Shown: positions 51,956 to 61,126 of the stretch, one piece after another | How the letters are laid out: each line of letters starts with the position of its first letter | Position numbering within the stretch: position 1 is the stretch's first letter | From: CAVQAH01 sp963784195 | GTDB taxonomy: Bacteria; Acidobacteriota; Vicinamibacteria; Vicinamibacterales; 2-12-FULL-66-21 | Direction of reading: 5' to 3' | Assembly (NCBI GenBank): GCA_963784195.1 | Contig: CAWARA010000030.1 | Location: forward strand, 1 to 64,000 | Length of the DNA stretch: 64,000 nucleotides | Position numbers and translations under genes: made by a program | Notes under the pieces: model-generated | What the model saw: only the letters and a program-made list of their open reading frames with translations | What the model was told of the DNA's origin: nothing | Databases searched by the model: none

Positions 51956-53176
51956 TTAGAACGCCGCGCTGGTGGCGAAGACGAACTTCCAGCCCTCGGA
52001 TGATTTCGCCCCCTCTATACGCAGGATCGTGGTCGACGGTCCGTGGAACCGCGCGCCGATCCCCCAGTTGGTCGCGAGATCGTTGAAATCGAGGTCTTCC
52101 AGCCGGTCGGCCACCTTGCCGGCATCGTAGAAGATCGCCATGTCCAGGCCAATCCGGTTGGGAATCCAGCGGAACTCGGCGGATGTCAGCAGGCTGTGCC
52201 GGTCGCGAAAACGCCCGGTCGTATAAGCGCGCAGCGTGGTGCCGCTGCCGAGGTACGGCATCATGTAGTACGGCACGATGTCGTTGTCGTCGAGCGTAGT
52301 CTGGACGCGACCGCGCAGCGAAATGACCCAGTTCTCCCGCAATATCGGAAGGTGCTGGATGATTTCCCCATCGAGGCGGCTGAAGCTGAACGTGTCGTCG
52401 AGATCGGTGTAGTCGTGGAACGTCACGCCGTAGAAGCCGCCCGAGCGTGCGTACCCGGCCGATGGCCGCCAGTCAATCGCGGCCTCCGCCTGGGAATGAA
52501 TGTACGTGGGGTTCGATCCCAGCCCGGGAGCGGTGATCGGATCGAAGATCGTCTCAATCGACGGATCGGATCCGGCGCCTTCCTTCGTCTTGAAGTCTTC
52601 GTAGGCGACGTCGCCGCCGATGCGGAACCACGTCGACGGACGGAAGGCAAGCGTCAAACCCGCGAATCCCTGCTCCGCGCCGAAGTTCGCCTTCACATCG
52701 GACACGGTGTCGGGCCCCAAGCCGAAGTACCAGACCTCGGGTGCATCCAGCCATCCGGCTCTGACACCAAAGAACACCGGCCCTCTGCCGTGCCACGGCG
52801 TACGCGTGCCGACCTCAATCTTCTTGTAGTTCTTGATCGAGTACAGACCAACGATGTCCCAGACCGCATTGCGAGCATAGAACTGCCGGAAGCCGACACC
52901 GGCCCTGAAGCCGCCGCCCGGGTAGATGCTGTCGAAGGCGGGGTAGAAGCCGCTCGGCGGACTTGCGAACGCCGACTCGATCCTCGCCATCAGCGCTTCG
53001 TACTTGTTGGGCACGTAGGGTGCGGCCGTCTTCGCTTTCTCGGCCTGTTTCTTTGCGATCTCTTCTTCACGCGTCTCCTGAGCATCGGCCGGCACGGCAA
53101 ATCCAGCCACACCCAGCCATGTGGCCACAACGAGCAGGAGCCGCGCGGTAGCTTGTGTCTTCGTAGCCCTGAACAT
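51956..53176 (-). CDS. BamA/TamA-like (Omp85) outer-membrane barrel protein
   Basis: 406 residues. Signal peptide (LLLVVATWLGVAGFAVPADA), a charged helical linker (ETREEEIAKKQAEKAKTAAPYVP), then a barrel: GGGFRAGVGFRQFYARNAVWDIVGLYSIKNYKKIEV, GPVFFGVRAGW, FAGLTLAFRPSTWFRIGGDVAYEDF, FYGVTFHDYTDLDDTFSFSRLDGEIIQHLPIL, LGSGTTLRAYTTGRFRDRHSLLTSAEFRWIPN, MAIFYDAGKVADRLEDL and the last strand RIEGAKSSEGWKFVFATSAAF. The FRDRHSL block recalls the VRGF/Y-type Omp85 motif. No POTRA domains are seen. It sits first in an operon with the 559-residue exported protein. Confidence 0.78.
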   Translation of the reverse strand: MFRATKTQATARLLLVVATWLGVAGFAVPADAQETREEEIAKKQAEKAKTAAPYVPNKYEALMARIESAFASPPSGFYPAFDSIYPGGGFRAGVGFRQFYARNAVWDIVGLYSIKNYKKIEVGTRTPWHGRGPVFFGVRAGWLDAPEVWYFGLGPDTVSDVKANFGAEQGFAGLTLAFRPSTWFRIGGDVAYEDFKTKEGAGSDPSIETIFDPITAPGLGSNPTYIHSQAEAAIDWRPSAGYARSGGFYGVTFHDYTDLDDTFSFSRLDGEIIQHLPILRENWVISLRGRVQTTLDDNDIVPYYMMPYLGSGTTLRAYTTGRFRDRHSLLTSAEFRWIPNRIGLDMAIFYDAGKVADRLEDLDFNDLATNWGIGARFHGPSTTILRIEGAKSSEGWKFVFATSAAF

Positions 53177-53311
53177 CAGTCGCTCTCCGGTTCAGTTTGG
53201 AAAGGGCACAATATTACACGCTTACACAGGTTTGCGGCGGCCCGTGCCGGCCTGCAATTCCCATAGTATGTTTCGGACGACGCCAGGGCGAACTGAGGGG
53301 TGGAGGGAACA

Positions 53312-54496
53312 GTGCACACAATCAGGCCCTTTTGGAAAGCTGGCCTCATTCCAGCGGTTTTGAGCGTATTGGTCCTTTCGGTGGCCAACCTCTCGGGCGA
53401 GCCGCAGCAGGCACCGCCTGCCGGTCAGCAGCAACAGACACCTGCGGCGGGACGCGGGCAGCGGCCGCGGCCCGAGGTGGTGATGGATCCCGAGCGCGCC
53501 GAGCAGCTCTACGTCAGCAAGGATCCGAAAGATCACCCGCCTGCGAATTATCAGCGCGACATCGAGGACAAGGCCCAGACGGACGCCCGTTATGCGCAGG
53601 CCAGCAAGGGCGTCATGGATTTCCAGAAGATCAAGTACCGGAGCAGCGCCGGCGACATGGACATCCCGGCCTACCTGTTCCAGCCGCTGCAGAAACGCGG
53701 GGCGAAGGGACATGCGGCCATGATCTGGGTCCATGGCGGCGTGCATGGCAACTGGGGCCTCAACATGTTTCCCTTCGTGAAAGAAGCGGTCGAACGCGGC
53801 TACGTCGTCATCTGTCCCGAGTATCGCGGCAGTACCGGTTACGGCGAAGCGCACCACCTGGCGATCGACTACGGTGGCCTGGAGATCGACGACGTGGTCA
53901 GCGCCGTCGACTATCTGAAGACGATTCCACACGTCGATCAGGACCGTCTCGGCATCATGGGGTGGAGTCACGGCGGCTACATCACGCTGCTATCGATCTT
54001 CAAGGACAAGCACCCGTTCAAGGCAGCCGCCGCTATGGTGCCCGTCACGAACCTCGTGTTCCGGTTGTCGTACAAGGGACCCGGCTATCAGCGGCAGTTC
54101 TCGACGCAATCGCGTGTTCAGGGGTTGCCGTTCGAGAAGCGCAGTCTCTACATCGAACGTTCGCCGCTCTATCACGTGGACAAACTGCAGATCCCGCTGC
54201 TCGTCCATGTCGCAACCAACGACACGGACGTCGACTTCGTCGAGGACCAGCAGATCGTCGACGCCCTGCGCGCGAGAAAGCCGGACCTGGCAGAAACGAA
54301 AATCTACGTCGATCCCGTTCCTGGGCCGGTGAGCGGCGGCCACACATTCAACCGACGCGTCAACACCAAGACCCTGGAGCGCGACGAATCTCCCGATCAG
54401 CGGGACTCGTGGAATCGCGTGTGGACGTTTTTCGAGTGGAATCTGCGGCCGTACGAGGATCGCTCGAAAACCTCGACCTCGAGCGCTGCACGCTGA
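53312..54496 (+). CDS. Exported S9/prolyl-oligopeptidase-family hydrolase
   Basis: 394 residues. The leader (LIPAVLSVLVLSVANLSG) is followed by a Gln/Pro-rich linker. The alpha/beta hydrolase fold has GHAAMIWVHGGVHGNW (oxyanion region), VVICPEYRGSTGYGEAHHLAID, the nucleophile elbow LGIMGWSHGGYIT (GxSxG), the acid in LLVHVATNDTDVDFVEDQQIVDAL and the His in PVSGGHTFNRRVN. GTG 53312 is preferred, with GGAGG at 53302-53306; the frame also opens at GTG 53300. It is divergent from the Omp85 operon. Likely a peptidase or esterase of the periplasm. Confidence 0.85.
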   Translation: MHTIRPFWKAGLIPAVLSVLVLSVANLSGEPQQAPPAGQQQQTPAAGRGQRPRPEVVMDPERAEQLYVSKDPKDHPPANYQRDIEDKAQTDARYAQASKGVMDFQKIKYRSSAGDMDIPAYLFQPLQKRGAKGHAAMIWVHGGVHGNWGLNMFPFVKEAVERGYVVICPEYRGSTGYGEAHHLAIDYGGLEIDDVVSAVDYLKTIPHVDQDRLGIMGWSHGGYITLLSIFKDKHPFKAAAAMVPVTNLVFRLSYKGPGYQRQFSTQSRVQGLPFEKRSLYIERSPLYHVDKLQIPLLVHVATNDTDVDFVEDQQIVDALRARKPDLAETKIYVDPVPGPVSGGHTFNRRVNTKTLERDESPDQRDSWNRVWTFFEWNLRPYEDRSKTSTSSAAR

Positions 54497-54512
54497 GGAC
54501 GACTAGTGGCCA

Positions 54513-55475
54513 CTAGCTTCGAACAGCCGGCTGCGCCGCCCTCAGGGGTGGCAACGCCGCTTCGATCGTGGACCGCTGAGGCTCGAGCCAGGGCGGGAGC
54601 ACCAGCGACTCGCCCAGCCGGGCCGGGTCTTCGTCAACGGCGAAACCCGGACCGTCAGTGGCCAGCTCGAACAACACGCCGCCAGGCTCCAGGAAATAGA
54701 CAGACTGGAACCAGAAGCGATCGATCACCGGCGTGGGACGCCGTCCTGCATCGTCGATCTGCTGACGCACTTCGAGCTGGTGCCCACCGTCGTCTACCCG
54801 CCAGGCAAGGTGATGGATGCTGCCGACGCCCCAGGCTCCACGCCGTGTGTCGGGGGCGGCCTGAACATCGAGGTACCGTCCGGAACCTCCGCCCGCCACG
54901 CCGTAACGCTGCCACCCATTCTCAGCGCCCATCAACTCGAATCCGAGCACCTTCGTCAGGAACTCCGCGGTCATGTCGATATCGCGCTCGCGGACGCGGG
55001 CGCCATCGAGCCCGCGGATCTGATGTTCGGCAGGTATCGGGCTGTCGTCCCAGGGCGTGAACTCCCGCGTGTGGACGCCCGAACTCTCGACGAGCGCCAC
55101 CTTCAGGCCATGCGGATCGACGAGGGGAAGCACGCGCTCGTTGAATCGCGTCTCGATGGCACCCGTCCGCGTGCCGTAGCGCCCGAGCCGTGCGGCCCAG
55201 AACGTCAAGCTGCCGGGAGGCACCGTGAGTGATACCTCAGTGCTGAGGCCGTGGCCGTCGCGAGGCGGAGCGAGGTGACTCCATGGAAAGAACGTCAGGT
55301 CGCTGCCGGGATGGCCCTCCGCGTCCGCGTAAAACAGATGGTAAGTGCCAGGATCGTCCTGGTTGACGCTTTTCTTGACGAGACGCATGCCCAGGATGCC
55401 CGCATAGAAATCCAGATTCTCCTGCGCGGGGCCTGCGATCGCGGTGACGTGGTGTAACCCTCGAACGGTGTGCAT
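54513..55475 (-). CDS. Ring-cleaving dioxygenase of the vicinal-oxygen-chelate fold (MhqO-like)
   Basis: 320 residues with two VOC/glyoxalase modules. The first has LHHVTAIAGPAQENLDFYAGILGMRLVKKSVNQDDPGTYHLFYADAEGHPGSDLTFFPW. The second has RERDIDMTAEFLTKVLGFELMGAENGWQRYG...SIHHLAWRVDDGGHQLEV...DRFWFQSVYFLEPGGVLFELATDGPGFAVDEDPARLGESLVLPPW. His in HHVTAI, His in SIHHLAW and Glu in VLFELATD are the metal ligands. The proteins of this family open (hydro)quinone rings. ATG 55475 is the likely start; the frame is open to 55565. Confidence 0.87.
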   Translation of the reverse strand: MHTVRGLHHVTAIAGPAQENLDFYAGILGMRLVKKSVNQDDPGTYHLFYADAEGHPGSDLTFFPWSHLAPPRDGHGLSTEVSLTVPPGSLTFWAARLGRYGTRTGAIETRFNERVLPLVDPHGLKVALVESSGVHTREFTPWDDSPIPAEHQIRGLDGARVRERDIDMTAEFLTKVLGFELMGAENGWQRYGVAGGGSGRYLDVQAAPDTRRGAWGVGSIHHLAWRVDDGGHQLEVRQQIDDAGRRPTPVIDRFWFQSVYFLEPGGVLFELATDGPGFAVDEDPARLGESLVLPPWLEPQRSTIEAALPPLRAAQPAVRS

Positions 55476-55911
55476 TGCTTGTCTCCGAGCCGGGATCGAC
55501 TTTAGCGTGAGGTGGGGAGGAAAGCCACAGTCGGTAGACAGCAGGCGGTGACACCTTGCCAGCACAGCGCTGCGAGCTGGGCTGGGACGCGCAGCCCGGA
55601 GGAGGCCATCGCGTCATGTCGGGGCCTGCTGTCTACCGCCGGTGCCGCAATCAGTGTACGCCGGTGCGGGAAAATGAGGTCCGTCGATCGGGCAAGCCCA
55701 GCAACAGGCGTGCCCGACGCCGCCAACCCGAGCGCGCGGAATTGTGGCCAGATTTCTTAAGGCGTGAAGAGACGGTAGCTGATGCGCCGGCCAACTTGTG
55801 ACCCACCGGCCAAACGGTTGGCCGGTGCCGGGGATCGTGGGACGCTCACGACGGGCCGAGGCAGGTGCGGGGCGATCCCGCACCTGCTCGGAGATTCGAG
55901 GTGGGCGTATC
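55476..55911. other. Intergenic region with three hairpins, no gene recognised
   Basis: About 430 bases. A 15-bp perfect inverted repeat CGGTAGACAGCAGGC at 55532-55546 pairs with 55624-55638, enclosing 77 bases. A hairpin CACCGGCCAA/TTGGCCGGTG lies at 55804-55827. A third, stronger hairpin at 55861-55887 is described separately. Short open frames here show no protein-like features. Confidence 0.5.
55861..55887 (-). terminator. Strong hairpin after the lmo0937-like gene
   Basis: GCAGGTGCGGG (55861-55871) pairs perfectly with CCCGCACCTGC (55877-55887), an 11-bp stem with a 5-base loop. It is about 25 bases beyond the stop of the minus-strand lmo0937-like gene. There is no clear T-run on that strand, so it may be a stabilising or Rho-assisted hairpin. 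Confidence 0.5.
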
Positions 55912-56061
55912 TCAGACTGTTCGTCGGCCGCTCAGCAACCCAACGACAAACAGGACCAGCGCGATCACCAGCAGCACGTAGATAAAGTTGCCGAGCGTGT
56001 AACCGCTGACAAGCCCGAGGAGCCACAGCACCAACAGAATCACCGCGATCGTAAACAGCAT
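55912..56061 (-). CDS. lmo0937-family small membrane protein
   Basis: 49 residues: MLFTIAVILLVLWLLGLVSG, then YTLGNFIYVLLVIALVLFVVGLLSGRRTV. Two hydrophobic helices separated by the SGYTLGNFIY turn are the exact layout of the lmo0937 family of tiny membrane proteins, often linked to stress. The ribosome binding site AGGAGG lies six bases before ATG 56061. The gene is on the minus strand in an otherwise empty stretch and is followed by a strong hairpin. Confidence 0.85.
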   Translation of the reverse strand: MLFTIAVILLVLWLLGLVSGYTLGNFIYVLLVIALVLFVVGLLSGRRTV

Positions 56062-56244
56062 CGTTGCCCTCCTGCGCCCCTCTTAGAGCACAAGCCATGC
56101 CGCAGTGAAATCCGGGGGTTCACGGAAAAATATGCCGATGAGGTTCGAGTGTGTGTCGTGAGCTACTCTTATTTCAGTGGCTGAGCTAACCGCTTGTTCG
56201 GCCTGTGACCCATCCACTACCATGCGCTTCGAGGAGTTACCCAG

Positions 56245-59200
56245 ATGCTCTCGACTTACACCGCACGGATGGTGATCTGCTCACTGATCGTCGCGCTCGG
56301 CACACTCGCGCCGGCCACGCGTTCGACAACGCCGATGCTCGCCCAGGCCGCTGCAACCAATCAGGCGGCCGGCACAATCGACCAGGCGCTGCTGAGTGGG
56401 CTGCGCTGGCGATCGATCGGGCCACCCCGTGGTGGGCGATCGATTGCCGTGTCTGGCAGCAGCAGCCGGCCGCACGAATACTACTTCGGCGCTACCGGCG
56501 GCGGCCTGTGGAAGACGACGGACGGGGGCATCACGTGGCGTGCCATGACCGACCCGTTCTTCAAGACGTCGTCGGTCGGTGCCGTGGCTGTTGCGGAGTC
56601 GAATCCCGACGTCGTCTACGCAGGAATGGGTGAAGTCGCGCTGCGCGGCAATGTCATCCAGGGCGACGGCGTCTACAAAACGACCGACGCCGGCAAAACC
56701 TGGAGCCACATGGGCCTCGAAAAGACGATGGCCATCGGCCGTATCCGCGTCCATCCGTCGAATCCAGACATCGTCTACGTGGCAGCGCTCGGTGATCCGT
56801 ACGGCCCGAACGCCGATCGCGGCGTGTTCAAGTCGAGCGACGGCGGCAAGACGTGGGACAAGGTCCTCTTCAGGAGCGACAAGGCGGGCGCCGTCGATCT
56901 GACGATGGACGCCAGGAATCCGGACGTGCTCTACGCCGGCTTCTGGGAGGTGTTCCGCACGCCGCACTCGCTCTCGAGCGGCGGACCGGGCAGCGGCCTG
57001 TTCAAGTCCACCGACGGCGGCAAGACGTGGACCGAGCTGACGAAGAATTCCGGCCTGCCACCGACGCTGTGGGGAAAGATCGGCGTCTCGGTCTCGCCGG
57101 TGGATCCGAACCGCGTCTACGCGATCATCGAAGCGGCCGAGGGCGGCGTGTTCCTCTCGGATGACGCGGGCGCGACCTGGAAGCGGGTGAACGACGACCG
57201 GCGTCTTCGTCAGCGCGCGTTCTACTACACGCGGATCTACGCCGACACCCAGTCGAAGGACACGGTCTACATCCTCAATACCGGCTTCTATCGATCGACC
57301 GACGCCGGCAAGAGCATTCGCGGCATCACCGTGCCGCATGGCGACAACCACGATCTGTGGATTGCGCCAAACGACGCGAACCGGATGATCAACAGCAACG
57401 ACGGCGGCGCCAACGTTTCGGTCAATGCCGGTGCCAGCTGGACGGATCAGGATTATCCGACCTCGCAGTTCTACAACGTGTTCACAACCGCGCACGTGCC
57501 CTATCACGTGTGCGGCGCGCAGCAGGACAACAGCACCGCCTGCCTGCCGTCGACTGGCGGCGAGCTCTACCCGGTCGGTGGCGGAGAGAGCGGATACATT
57601 GCGCCGGACCCGCAGGACGTGGATGTGTTCTATGCGGGAAGCTACGGCGGACTGTTGACGCGCATCAACCGGCGGACCGGCGAGCGGCGCAACATCAACG
57701 TCTGGCCCGACAACCCCATGGGGCATTCGTCGAGCGACATCACCGAACGATTTCAGTGGACGTTCCCGATCATCGTCGCGCCCACCGATCCCGATACGCT
57801 CTTCGTCACCTCGCAGCATGTCTGGAAATCGACGAACGAAGGCCAGAGCTGGCAGCGGATCAGCCCCGACCTCACACGTCACGATCCGTCGACGATGGGC
57901 CCATCAGGAGGACCGATCACGCTCGATCAGACCGGCGTCGAGACCTACGCCACGGTGTTCACGCTCGCACCGTCAGCCGTGAACAGCAGCGTGATCTGGG
58001 CCGGGTCAGACGACGGCGTCGTTCACGTCACGCGTGATGGCGGAAAGAACTGGAGCAACGTCACACCGTCAGGGCTGCCCGAGTTCACGCGGATCAGCTT
58101 GATCGAAGCCTCGCCACACGACGCAGGTACTGCCTACCTTGCCGGGAACCGCTATCAACGCTCAGACCGCGCCCCATACGTCTACAAGACGAGCGACTAC
58201 GGGAAGACATGGACGAAGATCGTCAACGGCCTGCCCACTGACGACTTCGCGCGCGCCATTCGCGAGGACAAGAAACGGCGCGGCCTGTTGTTCCTGGGCA
58301 CCGAAACATCGATTTACGTCTCGTTCGACGATGGCGGGGTGTGGCAGTCGCTTCGTCAGGAAATGCCGGTGACGCCGGTGCACGGCATCGAGGTCAAGAA
58401 TGACGACCTCGTGATCGGCACGCACGGCCGCTCTTTCTACATCATGGACAACATCGGCGTCCTTCGCCAGATCGGGCGCGAAACCACGAACGAGGCAGCG
58501 GTGCTGTTCCGCCCGTCGGACGCCGTTCGCTCCGTTTCGCGCGGCGTGGCGATCGACTATTACCTGAAGCAGGCGGCCGGCGACGTCGCTATTGAGATTC
58601 TCGACGCGCAGGGCAAGACGATCACTACGTTCAAGAGCGGCGACGCGCCCGGCGGCGCGCGCGGAACGGGCCGCGGCGAGGCGGCGGCCGAGCCCGAAGA
58701 AGAAGAGGAGGGCGGACGCCGAGGCGGTCCGCCGGCGCGTGTTTCGGCACGGCAGGGCATGAACCGCTTCACGTGGGACATGCGCTACCCGAATGCGCGG
58801 GACTTCCCGGGGATGATTCTCTGGTCCGGCAACGTCCGGGGCCCGCAGGCGCCCTCCGGTAAATATCGCGCGCAGCTCACGGCCGGTGGCGTCACGAAGA
58901 CCCAGGAGTTCGAGATCCGCCGCAACGCCGCGGTACCCGGCGTGACCGACGCCGATCTCCAGGAACAGTTCAAGCTCGCCAAGCAGATCAGCGACAAAAT
59001 CACGGCCGCCAACGAGACGGTCGTGCGGATTCGCAATATCAAAACGCAGATCGCCGATCGGATCGGCAAGACGACCGATCCGAAGATCAAGTCGGCAGGA
59101 GAGGCGCTGACGACGAAGCTGACGGACGTGGAAGGGGAGATCTATCAGCACCGCAATCGCAGCAGCCAGGATCCGCTCAACTATCCAATCAGGCTGAACA

Positions 59201-59404
59201 ACAAGCTGGCCGCGCTTGCAGGGCACCGTTGAGAGCGGTGACGCGCGTCCCACCGATCAGTCGTACGCAGTGTTCAAGGAGCTGTCCGGGCGGCTCGACA
59301 AGGAATTCGCGAGGCTCGACGCACTGATGAAATCGGATCTGCCGGCATTCAACACGATGCTGACGGCAGCGAAGCTCGAGCCGATCAAGGAAAGTGGGAG
59401 TTGA
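56245..59404 (+). CDS. Exported BNR/sortilin (VPS10-like) propeller protein (one frameshift near the end)
   Basis: About 1050 residues. Signal peptide region MVICSLIVALGTLAPATRS, then repeated BNR/Asp-box and sortilin-like blades: GGGLWKTTDGGITWRAMTD, DGVYKTTDAGKTWSHMG, RGVFKSSDGGKTWDKVLF, SGLFKSTDGGKTWTELTK, GVVHVTRDGGKNWSNVTP, PYVYKTSDYGKTWTKIVNGLP. An Arg/Glu-rich linker (TGRGEAAAEPEEEEEGGRRG, about residue 805-830) precedes a C-terminal domain containing MNRFTWDMRYPNARDFPGMILWSG. The frame shifts near 59218 just before the last 60 residues (LQGTVESGDARPTDQSYAVFKELSGRLDKEF...). ATG 56245 has GAGGAG upstream. Likely a secreted glycosidase-like or binding protein. Confidence 0.8.
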
Positions 59405-59455
59405 ACAGCACTCCAACTCCCAATCCCAATTCTCGGATGGAATTTGGGAGTTCTC

Positions 59456-60298
59456 TTAGTCGCGCTCGATGGTGACTTCGACGACGCCGAGAGGTTCGTC
59501 GACCATGACGAACAGGTCGTCAGGATTCTCCATGCCGGCGCTGAAGAGATCGGCTGGGCGGTAGGGACGTTCCTGCAGGGAAAGCGTGACCTCGGCGATT
59601 TCCTGGTACGACGCAAGCACGACGTCGGCGATCGAATAGAGGGTGTGTTGCACGCTGCGGCGGCCGTGACAGCCGAAGGTCTCGACGATCGCCGCGCGGA
59701 TGCCTTGCCGATACGGCCCGAACGTCACGTCGCCGCTCGTGTAAGTCCACTTGGCCCCCAGCGTCCCGACGAACAGCCGCTGCAGCCCATCCTGCTTTCC
59801 GCTTCCGTCGTCCAGGCCCTTGCGAGGGGGCCCAAAGCCTGACGATCGCATGATCGTCAGGTTCTCGAGACCTGCCACCACGGCCACCTGCTGGCCGTTG
59901 CTGGTGACCGTTGCCGTCCGTTGCTCCGGTGTTCCGGCCACGAACGCCTGTCCCTGCGCCTTGCCGCCCGCCTCGAGGCGGTTCCACGGTTGCTCGACGA
60001 TCTCGACCCTGGCGCGCGTGACACGCGGATGATCGGCGAGCACGCGGGCGCAGAGCGCGAGCCCGAACTTCTCGATCTCGCTGTGGCCGTGCTCGCGAGC
60101 GGTGGTGTGCACCAGGTTCTTGAGCGCCTCGCCCGGCAGCAAGGCCCCGGGTACGCCCTCCAGAAACGCTTCGGAGAAGTCCCCTTCGAACCGGCACGAG
60201 ACGCTGAGATCGCGAGGGTCGTGACGATCGCCCTTGTGAACGATGCGGAGCATGCGCAGGCGGGTTTCGCCGTGGCTGCTGGCAGCGATGCGTGGCAC
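59456..60298 (-). CDS. Uricase-fold protein lacking the urate oxidase catalytic residues
   Basis: 280 residues, aligning end to end with factor-independent urate oxidase: SSHGETRLRMLRI (family YGK...VR), EGDFSEAFLEGVPGALLPGEALKNLVHTTA (family EGE...ATDSIKN), and SVQHTLYSIADVVLASYQEIAEVTLSLQERPYRPADL (family SVQATMY...SLPNKHYFEIDL). Against the Aspergillus flavus enzyme, its Lys10 is Glu, Thr57 is Gly and His256 is Pro, while the Gln of SVQ is kept. Urate oxidation therefore seems unlikely by the usual mechanism, although binding is possible. GTG 60298 starts the alignable region. It is alone; no purine pathway genes are near except apt. A repeat array lies upstream. Confidence 0.7.
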   Translation of the reverse strand: MPRIAASSHGETRLRMLRIVHKGDRHDPRDLSVSCRFEGDFSEAFLEGVPGALLPGEALKNLVHTTAREHGHSEIEKFGLALCARVLADHPRVTRARVEIVEQPWNRLEAGGKAQGQAFVAGTPEQRTATVTSNGQQVAVVAGLENLTIMRSSGFGPPRKGLDDGSGKQDGLQRLFVGTLGAKWTYTSGDVTFGPYRQGIRAAIVETFGCHGRRSVQHTLYSIADVVLASYQEIAEVTLSLQERPYRPADLFSAGMENPDDLFVMVDEPLGVVEVTIERD

Positions 60299-60335
60299 AC
60301 CGCCAATCTACCACGACCCGTTTCACCCGCCTCAC

Positions 60336-60433
60336 GGGGAACGCGGATCGACGCGGATCTCTTTGTCAAACGGGACGCGGATCGACGCGATCTCGGTCAA
60401 ACGGGAACGCGGATCGACGCGGATCTCTCAGGA
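60336..60433. repeat. Direct-repeat array, ACGCGGATCGACGCGGATC units
   Basis: Three tandem units of about 31-35 bases built on ACGCGGATCGACGCGGATC with the spacer TCAAACGGG between them. It lies just 3' of the P-loop kinase gene (60457-60966) and upstream of the uricase-like gene. A related array in inverted orientation is on the far side of the kinase gene. Confidence 0.65.
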
Positions 60434-60456
60434 CATGGCGACGCGAGCCGATCGGA

Positions 60457-60966
60457 TTAGCGGTTCCCGCCGCCCAACATGGTCTGCAGAGTGACGACCA
60501 GTTGCTCCGCGGTTCGGCCCGCCGTTTCGATCACGACGTGGTCGCGGTCCCAGGCGCGGTAGTCGCGCGCGACCACCTCGGCCCACGTTGGTCCGCTCTC
60601 GGCAGGACGTCTGTCGAGCCGGCCTTCGACCCTTCTCCGGTGTTCCTGCTCGTCCGAGCAGACGACCTCGACTTCCACGAGCTTGACCTGTGCCCGAGTG
60701 GCGACGGCTCGCCAGGCCTCACGAGTGATGGGCAACGGGTTGACAGAATCCGCAATCACCATCCGCCCGAGACGCAGGTTGTCCTCCGCCACCGCGTACC
60801 CTACCCGATACCCCGCATCGTTCATCGGCCCCTCGAAGAGGCCGGACTCGCGAATCGCCAGTTCAATCGAATCGATGCGGATGTGCATGGCGCCTATTGC
60901 CCGCGCCAACGCGCGAGCAATCGTCGTTTTTCCGACACCAGGTAACCCCCCGAGCACGATGAGCAT
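60457..60966 (-). CDS. Small P-loop kinase (AAA/zeta-toxin-like fold)
   Basis: 169 residues. Walker A is LIVLGGLPGVGKTTIARALARAIG (GxxGxGKT), followed by IRIDSIELAIRESGLFEG, VAEDNLRLGRMVIADSVNPLPITREAWRAVA (Walker-B-like strand and lid), RRRVEGRLDRRPAE and a C-terminal VIETAGRTAEQLV. It resembles kinases of the gluconate/adenylylsulfate/zeta type (small molecule or toxin-like). ATG 60966 is chosen because it starts at the first beta-strand; the frame is open further 5'. It is flanked on both sides by the same repeat in inverted order. Confidence 0.75.
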   Translation of the reverse strand: MLIVLGGLPGVGKTTIARALARAIGAMHIRIDSIELAIRESGLFEGPMNDAGYRVGYAVAEDNLRLGRMVIADSVNPLPITREAWRAVATRAQVKLVEVEVVCSDEQEHRRRVEGRLDRRPAESGPTWAEVVARDYRAWDRDHVVIETAGRTAEQLVVTLQTMLGGGNR

Positions 60967-61002
60967 GCGCGCCAGTGTACCGCCGTCGTTCAACAGATCG
61001 CG

Positions 61003-61085
61003 TCTGAGCAGATCCGCGAGAATCCGCGTCCCGTGACCACCAGTGATCCGGGGAATCCGCGTCCCGCGAGCACACGTGATCCGCG
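61003..61085. repeat. Inverted counterpart of the GCGGAT repeat array
   Basis: Three degenerate units of GATCCGCG...AATCCGCGTCCCG, the inverse complement of the array at 60336-60433. It lies upstream of the P-loop kinase gene, in its promoter region, and before acyP. Confidence 0.55.
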
Positions 61086-61126
61086 TTTGCGTCCGCCCCA
61101 CTGCACAGTCAATAATCCGTGGTTTC

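Noticed and set aside
52043..53266. Plus-strand open frame of 407 codons
   Set aside because: It is antisense to the Omp85-type barrel gene, which has a signal peptide and barrel pattern.
56281..57882. Minus-strand open frame of 533 codons
   Set aside because: It is a shadow of the BNR-propeller gene; the other strand has clear repeated blades.
60336..60433. CRISPR-like array
   Set aside because: The units of about 31-35 bases are nearly identical throughout, with no unique spacers and no cas genes.
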